Below are positions 1 through 12,139 of a stretch of DNA of 64,000 nucleotides, piece after piece. Every line of letters starts with the position of its first letter. The stretch's first letter is position 1. This DNA comes from Gambelia wislizenii (lineage: Eukaryota; Chordata; Lepidosauria; Squamata; Crotaphytidae), in assembly GCA_030847615.1 (NCBI GenBank), contig JAUMIR010000001.1:290496187-290560186 (forward strand), given 5' to 3'. Made by a program: the position numbers and the translations under genes. Under the pieces are notes generated by a model. That model was not told the origin of the DNA and ran no database searches. It saw only the letters and a program-made list of their open reading frames with translations.

Positions 1-2025
1 ACACGTGATCATATACAATAGAATTCTCCATTTCTTTTCCATTTCGGGATCCCTTATTTTATCTATCATATTTAATAGATATATTTCAGGGCTTATTGTG
101 AATTTGATATTCAGGATTTCCTTAATTTTGGAGTGTACTTTCTTCCAAAATGTTTTTGCTATTGTACAGTTCCACCACATATGTAACAGATTCCCTTTCT
201 CTTTCCCACACTTCCAGCATTCTAATCTCCCTGTTTTATACATCATATTTAGTTTGACGGGAGTCATATACCATCTATAGAACATTTTGACATAATTCTC
301 TTTTAGATTTTGAGCCATGGTGAATTTTGCGGTATTTTTCCAAGCTTTTTCCCATCTGTCAATTTCTATTACAGCACCTAAATCCTGAGCCCATTTAATC
401 ATATTTTCTTTTATATACTCCGATTCTAATTCTCTATCAGTTAGTAACTTATAGTATTTAGCAATATGATGTTTCGGGTTACCAAACAGTATTTTATCCA
501 AATCATTCTTTTCCAATTGAAATCCCTCCAATTTCCGATCCATCTTATATTTTTCGTAAATTTGTTGGTAAGTAAACCAGCTAAATCTTATCCCTTCCTT
601 CTCTAATTGGTCCCTTGTTCTGACATTCGCTGTTTTTGCTTCATGATCTATTTCTAACAGCCTTTGATACGTTAACCATCTTTGTTTCTCTGATCTGAAT
701 CTTTTAAAGAAAGCCTCTTGGGTAGAGATCCACAGAGGTATTTCTCTGTAAAACACTTTCTTTATTGCCAACCATGATTTTAATAATGCTTTTCTGATGT
801 AATGATTATCGAATTCTTTGTTTTCTTTCTTCTTATTATACCATAGGTAGGCATGCCATCCAAAGACCAAGTTATGGCCTTCTAATGCAAGTAATTTTTC
901 ATCGCTCAGATTTATCCAATCTTCTATCCACATTAGTGAGCACGCTTTATAATAGCGTAATAAATCTGGGAATGCACACCCACCTCTGTTTATGTTGTCA
1001 GTTAGTAATTTTAGCTTTATTCTAGGTCTCTTACCCTCCCAAATAAATTTTTTTAATTCTAAGTTCCATTTTTTGAAGCAATTTGTGTTAATAATTATAG
1101 GAAGGTTCTGAAATAAGTACATGAACTTTGGTAATATTGACATTTTTATGGATGCTATTCTCCCCAGGAAAGACAGGTGTAGTCTAGACCATTTGCATAA
1201 ATCCCTTGATATTTCTTTCCATGTTTTATTGTAATTATTTTCAAATAAATCTGCATTTCTTTTGGAGATCCATATTCCCAAATATTTAAGCTTACTCACA
1301 ACCTTATAACCTGTCATTTCCTCTATTTTTCCATCTTCCTTTTTAGTTGTATTTTTTGTCAACACTACAGTTTTATCTCTGTTTATCTTGAATCCTGAAA
1401 CCATTGCAAATTCGTCTAAGGTATTATTTAGTTCTTCTAGATGTTCTAGTGGGTTCTCAAGAAAAACGATCAGGTCGTCCGCAAAAGCTTTAATTTTGTA
1501 CTCATACTCTTTAATCTTGACCCCTCTAATCTTTGAGTTATCTCTTATGCTATTGTTTAAGACTTCTATAACGGCAATGAAAAGCAAGGGTGACAGTGGA
1601 CATCCCTGACGTGTTCCTTTCCTTATGTTAATTTTCCCTGTTTTATCTCCATTTATTAATATTTGCGCTTTCTGATCTTGATATATGGCATTTATCCATG
1701 CATTAAACTTCTCTCCTACATTCATTTCTCTTAATACTGCTTTCATGAAGGACCATTTGACATTATCAAAAGCTTTCTCCGCGTCCAGGGATATCATGGC
1801 CAATTTCTTTTCATTGTGGCTTTCGTAATATTCTATTACATCTACCACCGTCCTCACATTATTTTTAGCGTAGCGTTTTGGCAAGAAGCCATTTTGATCT
1901 TCATGAATGATGTTACTTAATATATTTTTAAGCCTCTGTGCCAAGATATCTACAAAGATTTTATAATCCAAATTCAAGAGCGAAATTGGTCTATAATTAA
2001 AGTTACGGGATTTTGACAGGACATA
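1..2025 (-). CDS. L1 LINE ORF2, reverse transcriptase and C-terminal part (5'-truncated, runs off the window)
   Basis: L1 ORF2 encodes the endonuclease/reverse transcriptase that copies L1 RNA at the target site. Read on the minus strand, the frame appears open from about 2022 to the window edge, roughly 670 codons. RT landmarks appear in the expected order: YRPISLLN near 1985, NGFLPKR near 1885, EKAFD near 1770, GTRQGCPLSPLLF near 1600 and the catalytic FADDLIVF near 1480. Close to the edge lies the typical L1 cysteine motif CWKCGKEKGNLLHMWWNC (about 168-222). The endonuclease domain and ORF1 are missing because homology stops at about 2025, where a different repeat begins; this is ordinary 5' truncation. 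I saw no in-frame stop, which suggests a fairly young insertion. The frame was checked by eye only. Confidence 0.88.
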
Positions 2026-2026
2026 A

Positions 2027-2115
2027 TTGTGAAAGGGCAATGTCATCTGATCTGCGTGCCCTTTCGCAGTTATGTGGCATCATTATGACGCCGTATTTTT
2101 GCCCGTTTGATAAAG
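2027..2115 (+). mobile_element. Fragment of the right end of a GGAGATT-type DNA transposon
   Basis: This stretch aligns with the right ends of the elements ending at 2833 and 26454: a GTCATCTGAT block, then CCCTTTCGCAG, GGCATCATTATGACGCC and a degraded terminus GTTTGATAAAGTCC. It abuts the L1 truncation point and looks like an older, more diverged copy. The rest of that copy is not visible. Confidence 0.55.
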
Positions 2116-2287
2116 TCCATAGTTCAGTCAGCAGGATGCCTTTTTCATTTCAGTGGGAAAATTAAGCATGGCACCTGATTGCCATAGGTCATGTATTGGT
2201 TCAAACAGCATTACCCTTTGTGGCTCTAAAATCATAAAGATGCTTCTAGGAAGACAAAAATGTGGAGAAATTATTGGAACAGAGTAT

Positions 2288-2833
2288 TCACAATCTCCAC
2301 TCCCACCCCTGTCCTGAAACAATAACCCTCTCCACCACACTTACCTTCTCGCAGCCCAGGAGTGAACGGTGCTCTAATGGAACTCCGTTCACTTCCTGGA
2401 CTGAAATCCCACCTGTTCCTGCGAGAAGAAGTGAGCATGGGAAATTCAAATATAAAAAGAAAAATAATGCAGTAAAAGTGGCACCAAGCACAAAAACACA
2501 GTTTAAAATTTACAGGTAACCCGGGGAGGGTACAAAAAAGAACAAAACTTACCTGAATGTCCTGATCTCACCCAGAAGTGTTCTGACAGAAACACCTATT
2601 GCCACTGGAATCTCGCCAGCAAAATGGGGCACCTTCTCACACACAGGCAAATCCAGAACAGAAATGCCATGGGAGATCAATTGCCAGCTTCTCCCCGTCA
2701 ATAGAAAGAACACCCTCAGAATGGCAGCAGAACACTTGGGAGATGATGGGGGATGATGTCATCTGATAATCAAGCCCTTTTGCGATCTCATGGCATCATC
2801 ATAATGCCATTCTTGATGCGTCTGATAATCTCC
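2288..2833 (+). mobile_element. Non-autonomous DNA transposon, GGAGATT family copy C (left end lost)
   Basis: The sequence is collinear with the intact copies at 25863-26454 and 27209-27802. Shared blocks are CACAATCTCC, CCACCCCTGTCC, CTTACCTTCTC, GCAGCCCAGGAGTGAACGG, TGTCCTGATCTCACC and the right terminus CGTCTGATAATCTCC, followed by TTA. The left inverted repeat is not recognisable upstream of 2288. It has no coding capacity. Small open frames inside it are not conserved between copies. Confidence 0.8.
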
Positions 2834-2836
2834 TTA

Positions 2837-4093
2837 CACTGCTAATCCCAGAATTCCTGGCAGGAAACTGATGCTATGTGCACTATTTCCATCTAGAAGA
2901 AAGCTATCTGAGGCTTTGGGGGCTGAGGCCAGCATAGGTCTCATTCATCCCAATTATGTTCATGGGGATTCATTGGAGCATGATGTTGTAAGGGGCCCTA
3001 CTCAAACATTCTCATCAGGAGCTCTCAATAACACATGGCCCAATGTAAAGTGCTTCTCTTTCATTGTCCTGTCCTAACCACCAGCAAGACAACACAGAGG
3101 ATCAAAGAAAATGCCTGAAGGCCTGAAGCTGCAAGACCCGGGACAGTGCCCATTAAACAGTTTCCTCTTATAAGAGCACTGTTTGGGTGATCTTACTGTG
3201 TTTACTAGCATGTGAGCTTGGAGTGGGTCTCATACTGTGTAGTCCTGTCTCTGGTGTCATATACGTTTGTGAGTATCCTTCCGTCATTTGGCTTTTACCT
3301 AAATTGCACAAATATCTTTAGAAGGGAAAGCCTGTGTGTGTATGGTTGTCCACATACCATACACTGGATGCATATGGTTCAAATGTCTATGTGTGTACCA
3401 TTGTATATGTGTAGGCTTCACCTTTAGAGATATTAACCATGTCCATACCAACCATGTAGGGGAAACTATGTGTGCAAAATTGTGGGTAGGATTAAGTGGT
3501 ACAGCCTTCTCACAGGTAAGACCTTTCATTTCTCCCTCAAGTGAATTAAATCTTCCAGGCACCACCCCGAAGAGTCTTATAGAATCTGGATAGAAACTGA
3601 ACATGCCATTGCCTCTTATTTAATTAACTCTTACCTTCTCTGTGGTCTGTGCTGCTGAGCAAAGTACCAGTAACACAAACCTGGGGAGTGTGAAGCTCCT
3701 GGTTCCTCAGGGCAATCTGGCTCAGCAGCTACACTCATTGCGGTGCCTATTTTGGGGGCAAGATTTAAGCGACTTCTGGCTGATGGGCAGAAATCTCCAT
3801 CCTAGTGATGGGGCCCAATCTGAGTTTAGCACCAACACATCTCCCCTCCCTGCTGCTTTTGCCAATCCAGCTGGCTCCTTCTGTTCTGGTGATGCTCTTG
3901 GTAAGTCCTTGGAAAAGCTGCTTTTCAGATTACAGAATCTCCCAGACACCTTAGCCAAAGCTTTCCCAAGCTCTGCTCAGAGTCATGCCATTCAGTCTTC
4001 GACTTATTCAAAACTGTGGGATGAATCCATCTCAATCCAAAATCTTTGAACATCTCCTTAGGTTGTTTGGATAAAGGGATACTGTACTGCTAC
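2837..4093. other. Unassigned intergenic stretch
   Basis: I see no recognisable repeat or coding signature. Two moderate open frames (3642-4049 plus strand, 3299-3604 minus strand) lack any motif I recognise. Confidence 0.4.
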
Positions 4094-4101
4094 CCTTAAA
4101 T

Positions 4102-4237
4102 CAGTGATTCCCAAACGTTGGGCCTCCAGCTGTTTTGGACTTCATCACCCAGAAGCCCTAACTACCTTGGCCAACAGTCAAGAATTCTGGGAGATAAAGC
4201 CCAAAACATCTGGAGGACTGCCGTTTGGGAACCACTG
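4102..4237. mobile_element. hAT-type MITE, 136 bp, palindromic
   Basis: The termini CAGTGATTCCCAAACG and CGTTTGGGAACCACTG (right end) are inverted repeats of the hAT type. A perfect 8-bp duplication CCTTAAAT lies at 4094-4101 and 4238-4245. The interior is a rough palindrome around the CCAACAGTCAAGAATTCTGG region. It is non-coding. Confidence 0.88.
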
Positions 4238-4294
4238 CCTTAAATGATGACAAGCAGAACCCGGATTCCCGAATTTGCAACTCTGGTTTAAAAT

Positions 4295-4517
4295 TTGTTG
4301 TTGTGTGCCTTCAAGTCATTTAGGACTTATGGTAATACTAAGAGAAAACTATAGGTTTTCTTGGCAAGATTTGTTCAGAGGAGGTTTGCCTTTGCCTTTC
4401 TCTGAGGCCGAGAGAGTGTGACTTGCCCAGTGGGTTTCCACAGCCAAGTGGGGATTTAAACCCTAGTTTCTAGAGTCATAGTCCAACATGGAGCACAAAA
4501 CCAAGCTGGCTCTCCTG
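4295..4517 (-). mobile_element. CORE/MIR-type SINE
   Basis: Read on the minus strand it has a decayed tRNA-like head (near 4450-4517), the CORE block (GACTTGCCCA on the plus strand) and an L2-like tail ending TTGTTGTTGTGTGCC. Four other copies in the window share all blocks. The foldback element at 4518 is inserted at its head end. Confidence 0.82.
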
Positions 4518-4798
4518 GGACTTTTTCAGATGGGGTAAAAAAAAAAAAACGCGGAGGTTGGGAGAAGGACAGTGCTGTCCTGCTTCCAGCGATCAGTTTC
4601 AGACACTGCCGTCTTCCTCCCATCCTTCGTTTGTTCTCCCTCTGTGCTGGAGGGAAGAGAAAGGTGCCTTTTTTTATTGGTGGAAATTTCCGTCAATAAA
4701 AAGCAGTGGAGGGAAAACAAACAAAGGATGGAGGAAGAACGAACGAAGGACGGGAGGAGGACACAGTGGGTTTTTTTTTACCCTGTCTGAAAAAGTCC
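4518..4798. mobile_element. Foldback DNA transposon, GGACTTTTTCAGA ends (copy G)
   Basis: The termini GGACTTTTTCAGATGGGG and CCCTGTCTGAAAAAGTCC are inverted. The two halves are long inverted arms; for example CATCCTTCGTTTGTTC on the left pairs with GAACGAACGAAGGA on the right. A 3-bp duplication CTG lies at 4515-4517 and 4799-4801. It is a 281-bp element related to the copy at 48422-48754 and is non-coding. Confidence 0.85.
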
Positions 4799-4801
4799 CT
4801 G

Positions 4802-6471
4802 GTTTAAAATACTTAGGGTTGGGGGGGGTGTTAAGTTTTGGAAATGCTTTAATTTGCCAGCTTATTACTTAGCCTTTGGGGCAGCAACTATAGCCATGAT
4901 GCCAAGATTTTCTTTATAGCCAGAAGAACAACACTAGACTTTTAAAAAATGAAAACTTTTTTTTAAAATGCCAAAGCCTCCTTTTTTCCTTTTCTTTTCG
5001 GTTCTTCTCTTCCTTTTTAAAACACCACTGAATTACTGAATCTATTGTAAAGATAAATCTCATTGATGTGTCAAAATACTGAAGCTGGAGCCAGTTGGCT
5101 GCTTTGGCTAGCATGACCAAATGCCAGCACAATGAAAACCTTGTCTAGGAAGACCTCATGCTGAATGAGAAGCTGTTCCTACATTGTACAGAGAATTCAT
5201 CTTTCCTTTGTGTTGACTTTGCCATTAGACAACACATTTTTAAGAGGACAATGGAAATCTTCCATCAATCCTCATCCCTCCTTTTTTAATGAAGAAGCTC
5301 CCCCCTTGAAGTGGATGGGACAGAACTGAGGTGCTAACACAGTCAAGAAAGGTTGCCATCATGGAGATGTGTTATAGTCAATACTGGGTGAAGATGGTGA
5401 GCCATAAAGGACAAAAGGATGTGCTGGTATGTCACATGAAGCCATGGCCTCCACAAAGGGGAGAGGGGCTGACAGGGCTCTAGCCTGGGGGCCCAGGATT
5501 AGGAGGGGAGCACGGTGTGATATTACTGTAAGTTTTTATTATGTAAATTCATTTAGGTTTTTTTTAATAAATATAAATATTACTTTGGTGTCATCATTTA
5601 AACTGACTTATTTTAATTTTTAGCCTAAATCCTGTAGAGCATCTTGCTGCCCTTAATTTTAGCAGTAGGTAGGGGGCCTGCCAAAGATCCTGGCCTAGGG
5701 GCCTGCTTCAGAATGGGGGGGGGGGAGCCTGAAGGTATGTGCTCAGCAGAAACTGGCAAATGGACTGTGATCTTCACTGTGGTCTGTGGTGAATGTTATG
5801 CAGTTCCTAGGAAAACATTTCTGAACACGGTCCATAATCTGTTTTATGAATTCTCAGGATATAGAAGCTATAGCTCCATCACCAATGTACAGCTTCCTCA
5901 TCCAAAGCCTCAGAGGAATAAACCAGGTTATGGTTTAAATAAAGTTATGGGCGTGCCATAACTTTAAAAGTGTAATGTAGTAGAAAATAACCCAACCCAT
6001 GCATAGTAGAAAATAACCCAACTCACTGGGACCCAGACACGAGTAAACATGTTAATGATTGGGCTGATAATATGAACCGGACTCTACTAGGATGCTTCCC
6101 TTTGGTGGAAAACACTGATGACTTTTTTTCCAGTCTGATCAGGAGGTCTTTTCTGAAGCATGGGACATCTGTAGACATTCTCGGCTATCCCTTGGAAAGA
6201 ACTGATGTTCTGTCTTTCCTTTAACTAATGGGAACATGACAGTGTACATTTTTTCATACACATGGATCTGGTCCCTTTGTGGAAATGGAAATGGGCACGC
6301 CTTTCTACAACTGAAAGCAAACTACTGAGAGTGCCCTGATAATACTGAACTGGAGCATTTGTTTAAATGTAACTGTACAAGAACAGGTCCTCTGTTCATG
6401 CTATCATAAAAAGAGAAGTCCTTTGCATGACCCATAGGGATGAGATGTTTTTGCATCCCTAGGGGAACTGT
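4802..6471. other. Mostly unassigned AT-rich stretch with GGGGCC-rich motifs
   Basis: No gene is recognised. Two related GGGGCC-rich motifs (about 5455-5530 and 5655-5725) carry the words CTGGCCTAGGGG or CTAGCCTGGGGG and resemble the segment near 63125-63165, so they are probably relics of one repeat. A short T-rich/A-rich inverted stretch lies at 4935-5010. Confidence 0.35.
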
Positions 6472-6479
6472 ATCTAGGG

Positions 6480-6544
6480 CAGTGGCTTCCAAACTTTGGT
6501 TCACCAGATGTTTGGACCTAGAGGACCAAATTTGGGAACTGCTG
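6480..6544. mobile_element. hAT-type mini-MITE, 65 bp
   Basis: The ends CAGTGGCTTCCAAAC and TTTGGGAACTGCTG are flanked by a perfect 8-bp duplication ATCTAGGG (6472-6479 and 6545-6552). It is an extreme internal-deletion derivative of the hAT MITE type seen at 4102 and 58201. Confidence 0.85.
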
Positions 6545-6552
6545 ATCTAGGG

Positions 6553-8268
6553 AAACTGCTCTAGTCCTCTCTCTCTGGTGGTGGCTAAGTGCTACCTAAG
6601 AATTGGGCCACAGTGGTCCACATGAACTCTCTCAAGAATTTAAGACCATATCATACTTGCTTATCATGTAGCACATGAGAGCTACCTTGATCATTATGAA
6701 TGGGAAAGCTTTAATTTTAAAAAAATAATGAATACCAAAACCCCCAACAACTTTACATAAAATAAACAGAAGAAATATTAACTGACCTTAGCTATGACTA
6801 GATCTACAGGATTTTATTTTAAATGATTTCTTTATGCTTTCCACCCACAGAATTAGCATAAAATAAAATGCATGTTTAATAATTTCTGAAGTGGCACCAA
6901 ATAAGTAGCCATTTAAATAGATCTGAATCTTTTCCAGATTTGTCTTCCAAGCATCACTTAAGAAACTATTTATTCAGTTTCATACCAGGAGCTGCCAAAA
7001 TACTTAGTGCCAGCACTGGTCCCTGATTGCAAAATAAACTGTGGTCACTTAGCAGTATATAAAAGAAGTTTTCTGTTTTGTGGAAAAAGTTTGGAGTGTT
7101 ATTCTAGGTCCCCCCCCCTCCTCTTTCAAAAGTAAATTGCTCTGCTGAGCTGTTAAGAACCAACTGGGTTTTGTTCAGCTTTTCACGGCTTACCATAAAC
7201 GTATTTAACTATGGTCTTGGGGATTTACAGTCTGTAAGCTGTTGCACTGAGCTGCAGCTTACATTCATAATGATTTTTTTGTAGCATAATAGGCTGTCAC
7301 AACAAATCTGTTTCTTTATCTCCCTCTCTCTGTCTGCCTGCTTTCTGTCCATCTCTCAGAATTTTATTTTAAACAGTTAACTATAGGGCATGTCAATTTT
7401 AAATGCAGATAATATTGACCAACTTGTAAGTAAAAGATGAGAAATTAAAAGAGTAGAAAGCAATGATTACATGCTACCAGGAACAAACTGTGGCTTTGTC
7501 ATATGTGATGTAAAACACAAAGAGATTTTTTTCGAATGGTAAACATAACATAATAAGATACGAAGGAAGCAGAGTCTAGTTGACACATACATTGGTCAAA
7601 TTCTGCTTAATTTTAAAAAAGGAGAGGTAGAACAACATGATTTGTATGAAAAGATCTGCTAAATTAAAAAGAGAGAGAGAGAGAGTGAGAAATTGAAGAA
7701 AACCAGCCAGATCCAATGTAGGAGGATTAAGTAAAAGAGGTCTTGTTTATTATTTTTATTTTATCAGTACCCTGTTTATTCTTCCTAAGAATATCCAGGT
7801 TAAATTAATTATATATATGTTTACCATGGGGTAGATGACACAGCAATCATACTTGGCAGGAGCATAATACAGAGAGCTGAAGAATTCTTTATTTTTCTGG
7901 AAATTGTTTTAATTAGAGAGCAAGAAAGGGATAGAGGGTAAGGGATAATTACTGGATAATTTAAGTAGTTTAAATAAAATATAAAAAGAAACATTCTGCA
8001 TGTTTTCTTGCTGACTGGATTGCACTGGGCTCTAGCTGGTGTTCAGCTTCTTCAAAATGCTACTAATTATGTCTGGTCACTGTGTATTATTTTATAAAGT
8101 GTTAATGCTCATTATCTTTTTGTCAGTGGTGTATTGGTAAATTCTGAAGTGCAGGTGATCAGCATAACAGTCCCAGTAGCTCAATGTGGGCAACTATGTG
8201 GATCCATATAAATTAACCAGTTTTAGCAGTTTTCAAGACCAAGAGCAGGTCTTTTGTAAAGCTTTATT
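6553..8268. other. AT-rich stretch without recognised features
   Basis: No coding exon or repeat is recognised. It contains only a short (GA)n near 7671-7686 and A/T-rich runs. Confidence 0.4.
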
Positions 8269-8495
8269 CTTGTGTGCCTTCAAGTCATTTCTATCTTACG
8301 GTGACTCTAAGGCAAACCTATCACAGGGTTTTCTTGGCAAGATTTGTTCAGAAGGGGTTTGCCTTTGCCTTCTTCTGAGGCTGAGAGAGTGTGACTTGCC
8401 CAAGTTCACCTATGACTTCCATGGTGAAGTGGGGATTTGAACCCTAGTCTCCAGAGTCATAGTCCAATGCTCAAACCACTACACCATGCTGGCTA
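8269..8495 (-). mobile_element. CORE/MIR-type SINE
   Basis: It is full length. The plus strand shows TTGTGTGCCTTCAAGTCATT at the tail side, GTTTGCCTTTGCC and GAGAGTGTGACTTGCCC in the core, and ACCACTACACCATGCTGGC at the tRNA-like head. It lies 330 bp from a second copy in the same orientation. Confidence 0.85.
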
Positions 8496-8827
8496 ATGGA
8501 TTCTAATTTCTCATTCAAGAACAAGACATCCCTGAATACTTTGCATTCCTAAACAGATAGCGCAATAGATTGTGCTGTGAAAATCTATTACAGCCCCTCC
8601 ACACCCTTTTCTTGTTATCCAACCTGTTTTGGGGGTATGGTTCAGCACCTTAAGTAGCTCCTTTAGAGCTTGATCTAAAACCTGGAGTGGGTTCATCAAC
8701 ATGGAAGCTACTAGCCACCAGTGCTTTGGAATACAACAGCATTATGGGGTGAATAGGAAGTACAAACATCTCATATTTACATTCCCTCTGCAACATGATC
8801 ACACCTGAATGCAACATATACACCTAA

Positions 8828-9054
8828 TTGCTGTTGTGTGCCTTCCAGTCATTTCTGACCAATGGTGACCCTAAGGCAACCCTACCAAGGGGGTTTCTTG
8901 GCAAAAAAATTTCAGAAGGGGTTTGCCTTTTGCCTTCCTCTGAGGCTGAGAGAGTGTGACTTGCCCAAGGTTACCCAGTGGGTTTCCATGGCTGAGTGGG
9001 GATTTGAACCCTGGTCTCCCAGTGTCTAACCACTACACCATGCTGGCTCTCCAG
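8828..9054 (-). mobile_element. CORE/MIR-type SINE
   Basis: It has the same block order as the copy at 8269. The core reads GACTTGCCCAAGGTTACCCA and the head ends ACCACTACACCATGCTGGC. It is slightly diverged by small insertions such as the run of A near 8906. Confidence 0.85.
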
Positions 9055-10860
9055 CCACTAAATACCCTGTATATAATTTGGTGCCTTTTCATTCTGACGT
9101 GTTCTGTGTAGCCAAAGTGTTCCCAGGCTGCTACTCCAGGAAAAACCAACACCACCACAACTGTGTTTGTTGATCAGTCAATTTGCTTATGATTTTTTGT
9201 CAACATTATTATTTTCTACTAGGGAAGTAATAGGCAGTTAAAGTATAGCACTAAAAATTCACTGAGTTGCGGCATGACTATTTTACTGCTAAAAATACAC
9301 GGATATGGTGAGATAAGGACCATACTCCCCCACCTCCACAAATATTGTGCTTATCACCCCATCTGCCACCCCAAATGCTAAGTTTTAGCAACATCACTGA
9401 TTTACAGCATGGTTTATTACTCAAATTGTCAGAGATGGAGTGATACAGGCAGCATAGATATTTCAGGATTAAAGAAGCACAGTGGAAAACGTGGACCTTC
9501 GAATAAATGGGGATGCTACTGTGCTGAGGATTTTGTTGGGAATTACAATTTTCTCCCACTATTGCCTGTATGTGGGTTGTACTGGATGTATCTTTATATA
9601 TCTAGACTGCATTTAGAGTTGCTTTAAACAACAACAACAACCCAAAACCCTAATGGATTCTGCTAAAGAGAACACTGAAAAGAAAGATGCGTGCACATCA
9701 GTTCCAAGAGGCTAAAGATATTTATGTATGCTAAGAACATATGGCAGAAGTAAGCAAGCTTGGAGGAAAAAATAAGTATTGGAAAATACATGAACATTCT
9801 GACTATACGCAATGAAACAGTCACGAAATATGAGCACTAGGATCTGATCCCAGATTAGAATTTGCTCTTGCTAAGGGAGAAGCAATATAGTTGGGGGGGA
9901 AATCAGCTACTGATAAATACCAGTGGAGGGATTAGTGGACTAAGAGTGCTTTGAAACACTTATTGATGATGTCTACACTTGAGTATCTTGTCAAAATATT
10001 TTCCTTTTGTTACCACTGTGAGATCCTCCAGGACTGGCTCCCAGAATTTTGCTCACTGTATTTAAGACTCGTCCTGTATGATACACAAATGTGGAGTTTA
10101 TTTAAAAATAAAGCTTCATTAAGGTATCCATTTAAAATTCACTCCCATCCCACCCCACCCTACTGTATATGACTGGGTTTTTGGCATACCTCTTTTCTAA
10201 ATGGTTTAAGAGGTGACGTGCATAGACTAGTTTATTTTGTAATTTCCTAGTCCGAATGCAACAGATCTTCAGAGAATGATGAGAACAATAGGGTAAAGTT
10301 GTTTGCGTATTGTGTATTGTGTATCTTGATTATTGGGTAGTATGTAGGAGACTGAAATTCATTTGCCTGTTCAGCTAGGATAATCCCTGGATGTTTTAAA
10401 AATTATAATTATTAATAGTTTTCTCAATTCACATCATCCACTTCTTGAAATGTTCCCAGAATACTTTGCAGTTTTACTGTTTCTCAGCATTGCTCAGGAA
10501 AAGGAAGCAGTAATTAAGGGGCATGCATGATTACTATTACTGCTTCATTCAGAATAGATCTGTAATCACAAGAACCACAGATAGACAAAATCACATTTGA
10601 CTGCTAATGTACCATATTAAGTATCTCAGAATCTGCGCCTTGACAGGTTCCAAAATAGTTCCTCAAACTAGATTTTGAGACAGTGAATAACCAAAATATA
10701 AACTTAATTTAAATAACTCTTTGTGTGGAAACCAATGAACAATTCCCTACTGCTACTCAGTTAGGGATGGCTTCAGCATGTTGGTTATGTATATTCTTCT
10801 TAAAAGTAACTTTTGGCTTCAGCATATTTTTTTATTAGGGCTAAAATATCCTTAAGTAAC
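9055..10860. other. Unassigned intergenic stretch
   Basis: No recognisable gene or repeat. Open frames at 9278-9559 (minus) and 9951-10172 (plus) have no motif or codon pattern I can support. Confidence 0.4.
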
Positions 10861-11053
10861 CAGATCCCTGATCTTGGAAGCTTAGTAGGGTCAGCCTTGA
10901 TTATTACTTGGATGGGAGACCACCAGTAAATACCAGATGCTGTAGGCTATATTTCAGAGGAAGGAACTGGCAAAATCACCTCTGAGTACTCTTTAAGAAA
11001 ACCCTATGAAATTCATGGGGATCATCATAAGTTGACAGGTTACTTGAAGGCAT
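10861..11053 (+). mobile_element. 5S-rRNA-derived SINE
   Basis: The head carries 5S rRNA internal-promoter sequence (GATCTTGGAAGCTTAGTAGG and TTACTTGGATGGGAGACCACC, slightly diverged from 5S). It is followed by the SINE body GCTGTAGGCTATATTTCAGA and AAACCCTATGAAATTCATGG, and a tail with GTTGACAGG and ACTTGAAGGCA. The element ends in the (CA)n that follows. Confidence 0.88.
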
Positions 11054-11083
11054 GTACACACACACACACACACACACACACAC
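11054..11083. repeat. (CA)n microsatellite, SINE tail
   Basis: About 15 CA units directly follow the 5S-SINE tail and are probably its expanded 3' end. Confidence 0.95.
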
Positions 11084-11190
11084 TTATTCTTCTTAAAGGG
11101 GCACTTTTAATTCATCCTGTTCACCCCATTTGAGTTACACTACACATGACAAAACTTGTGCTGCCCATTTCAGCAGTGTAATATGGAGAA

Positions 11191-11409
11191 CATAGCAATA
11201 GCATTTATATTTCTATACTGCTTATCAGTGCAAAGAACTCCCTAAGTGGTTTACAGTGTGTTAGCTAATTGCCTCCAACAAGTTGGATACTCATTTTACC
11301 AACCTAAGGAAGGATGGAAGGATGAGTCAAACTTGCAGCCCTGTAGGATTGAACTCACAACTTTGTGACTGCAGTACCAGCATTTAACCACTGCACCACC
11401 ATGGATCCT
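11191..11409 (-). mobile_element. tRNA-derived squamate SINE
   Basis: On the minus strand it has a tRNA-like head (GGTGGTGCAGTGGTTAAATG) followed by the body around TTTACCAACCTAAGGAAGGA and GTGTTAGCTAATTGCC, with an ATAGCAATAGCA end on the plus strand. A second copy lies at 40888-41128. I name it only as a Sauria/Squam-like SINE; the subfamily is not determined. Confidence 0.78.
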
Positions 11410-12114
11410 GAAACACTGAATATCCTAACCACACTCATGCCCACAGAACTATTGTGGTGAGTGGACCAAAAGAGCTCAGAACTAATTTGTCCAATTAAGA
11501 GTAGCTAGGTCTGGGAAAGAGCATGAGGGACAACGCAAGATTACAACATTAATTGTATGTGATAGATGTCAGTCACCAGAAGAAAGTAAATGCTCCTCAG
11601 ACTGGCTTAGCTTTGAATGTCATTATCTTAAAACCTATACCTTAATTGTTAACATTTGCAAGGTCTGTCTATTAAATAATGAGACTATACAATAACCCAT
11701 CTTTATTTGTATGAATTACTGTACAATTCTAATGCTTGTCCCCTTCAATATACTCCCTGTTCACACTCACACACCAATTTAGTCTTGTTTCCCACTGGTC
11801 GAAGGTGTGGCGCACATCAGTTTCTGTCAGCTGTTTCAATACATCTGCCATGTTCTTCTTTACTGCCTCAAAACATGTTCCTTTAAGCACTGACTTCACT
11901 TTAAGGAAAAGAAACAAGTTGCATGGTGCCAAATCTGTCAAATATGGAGGATGTTAAAGTGTAGTAATGCATTTATTGGCCAAAAACTGCTTCATAGAAG
12001 CAGTTAATGTGTCTGTGCGAGCAGGCACATTGTCTTGATGAAGAATGAAACCATTTCCCCACAGTTCTGGCCTTTTTTCTGACTCTCTCAGCTTTGTCAA
12101 AACTTTCTTATAAT

Positions 12115-12139
12115 CTACAATTCTATGATTCTATGATTC
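12115..12139 (+). mobile_element. 25-bp CR1 3'-tail insertion inside the mariner pseudogene
   Basis: It consists of two ATTCTATG-type octamers of the CR1 3' end. Flanking copies of TAAT (12111-12114 and 12140-12143) look like a 4-bp target-site duplication. The mariner frame aligns again on both sides when the insert is removed, which supports insertion of an extremely 5'-truncated CR1. Confidence 0.6.

Noticed and set aside
8260..9060. Two similar blocks 330 bp apart as a possible array or CRISPR-like repeat
   Set aside because: Both are ordinary CORE/MIR-type SINEs found elsewhere in the window. CRISPR is not expected in a vertebrate genome.
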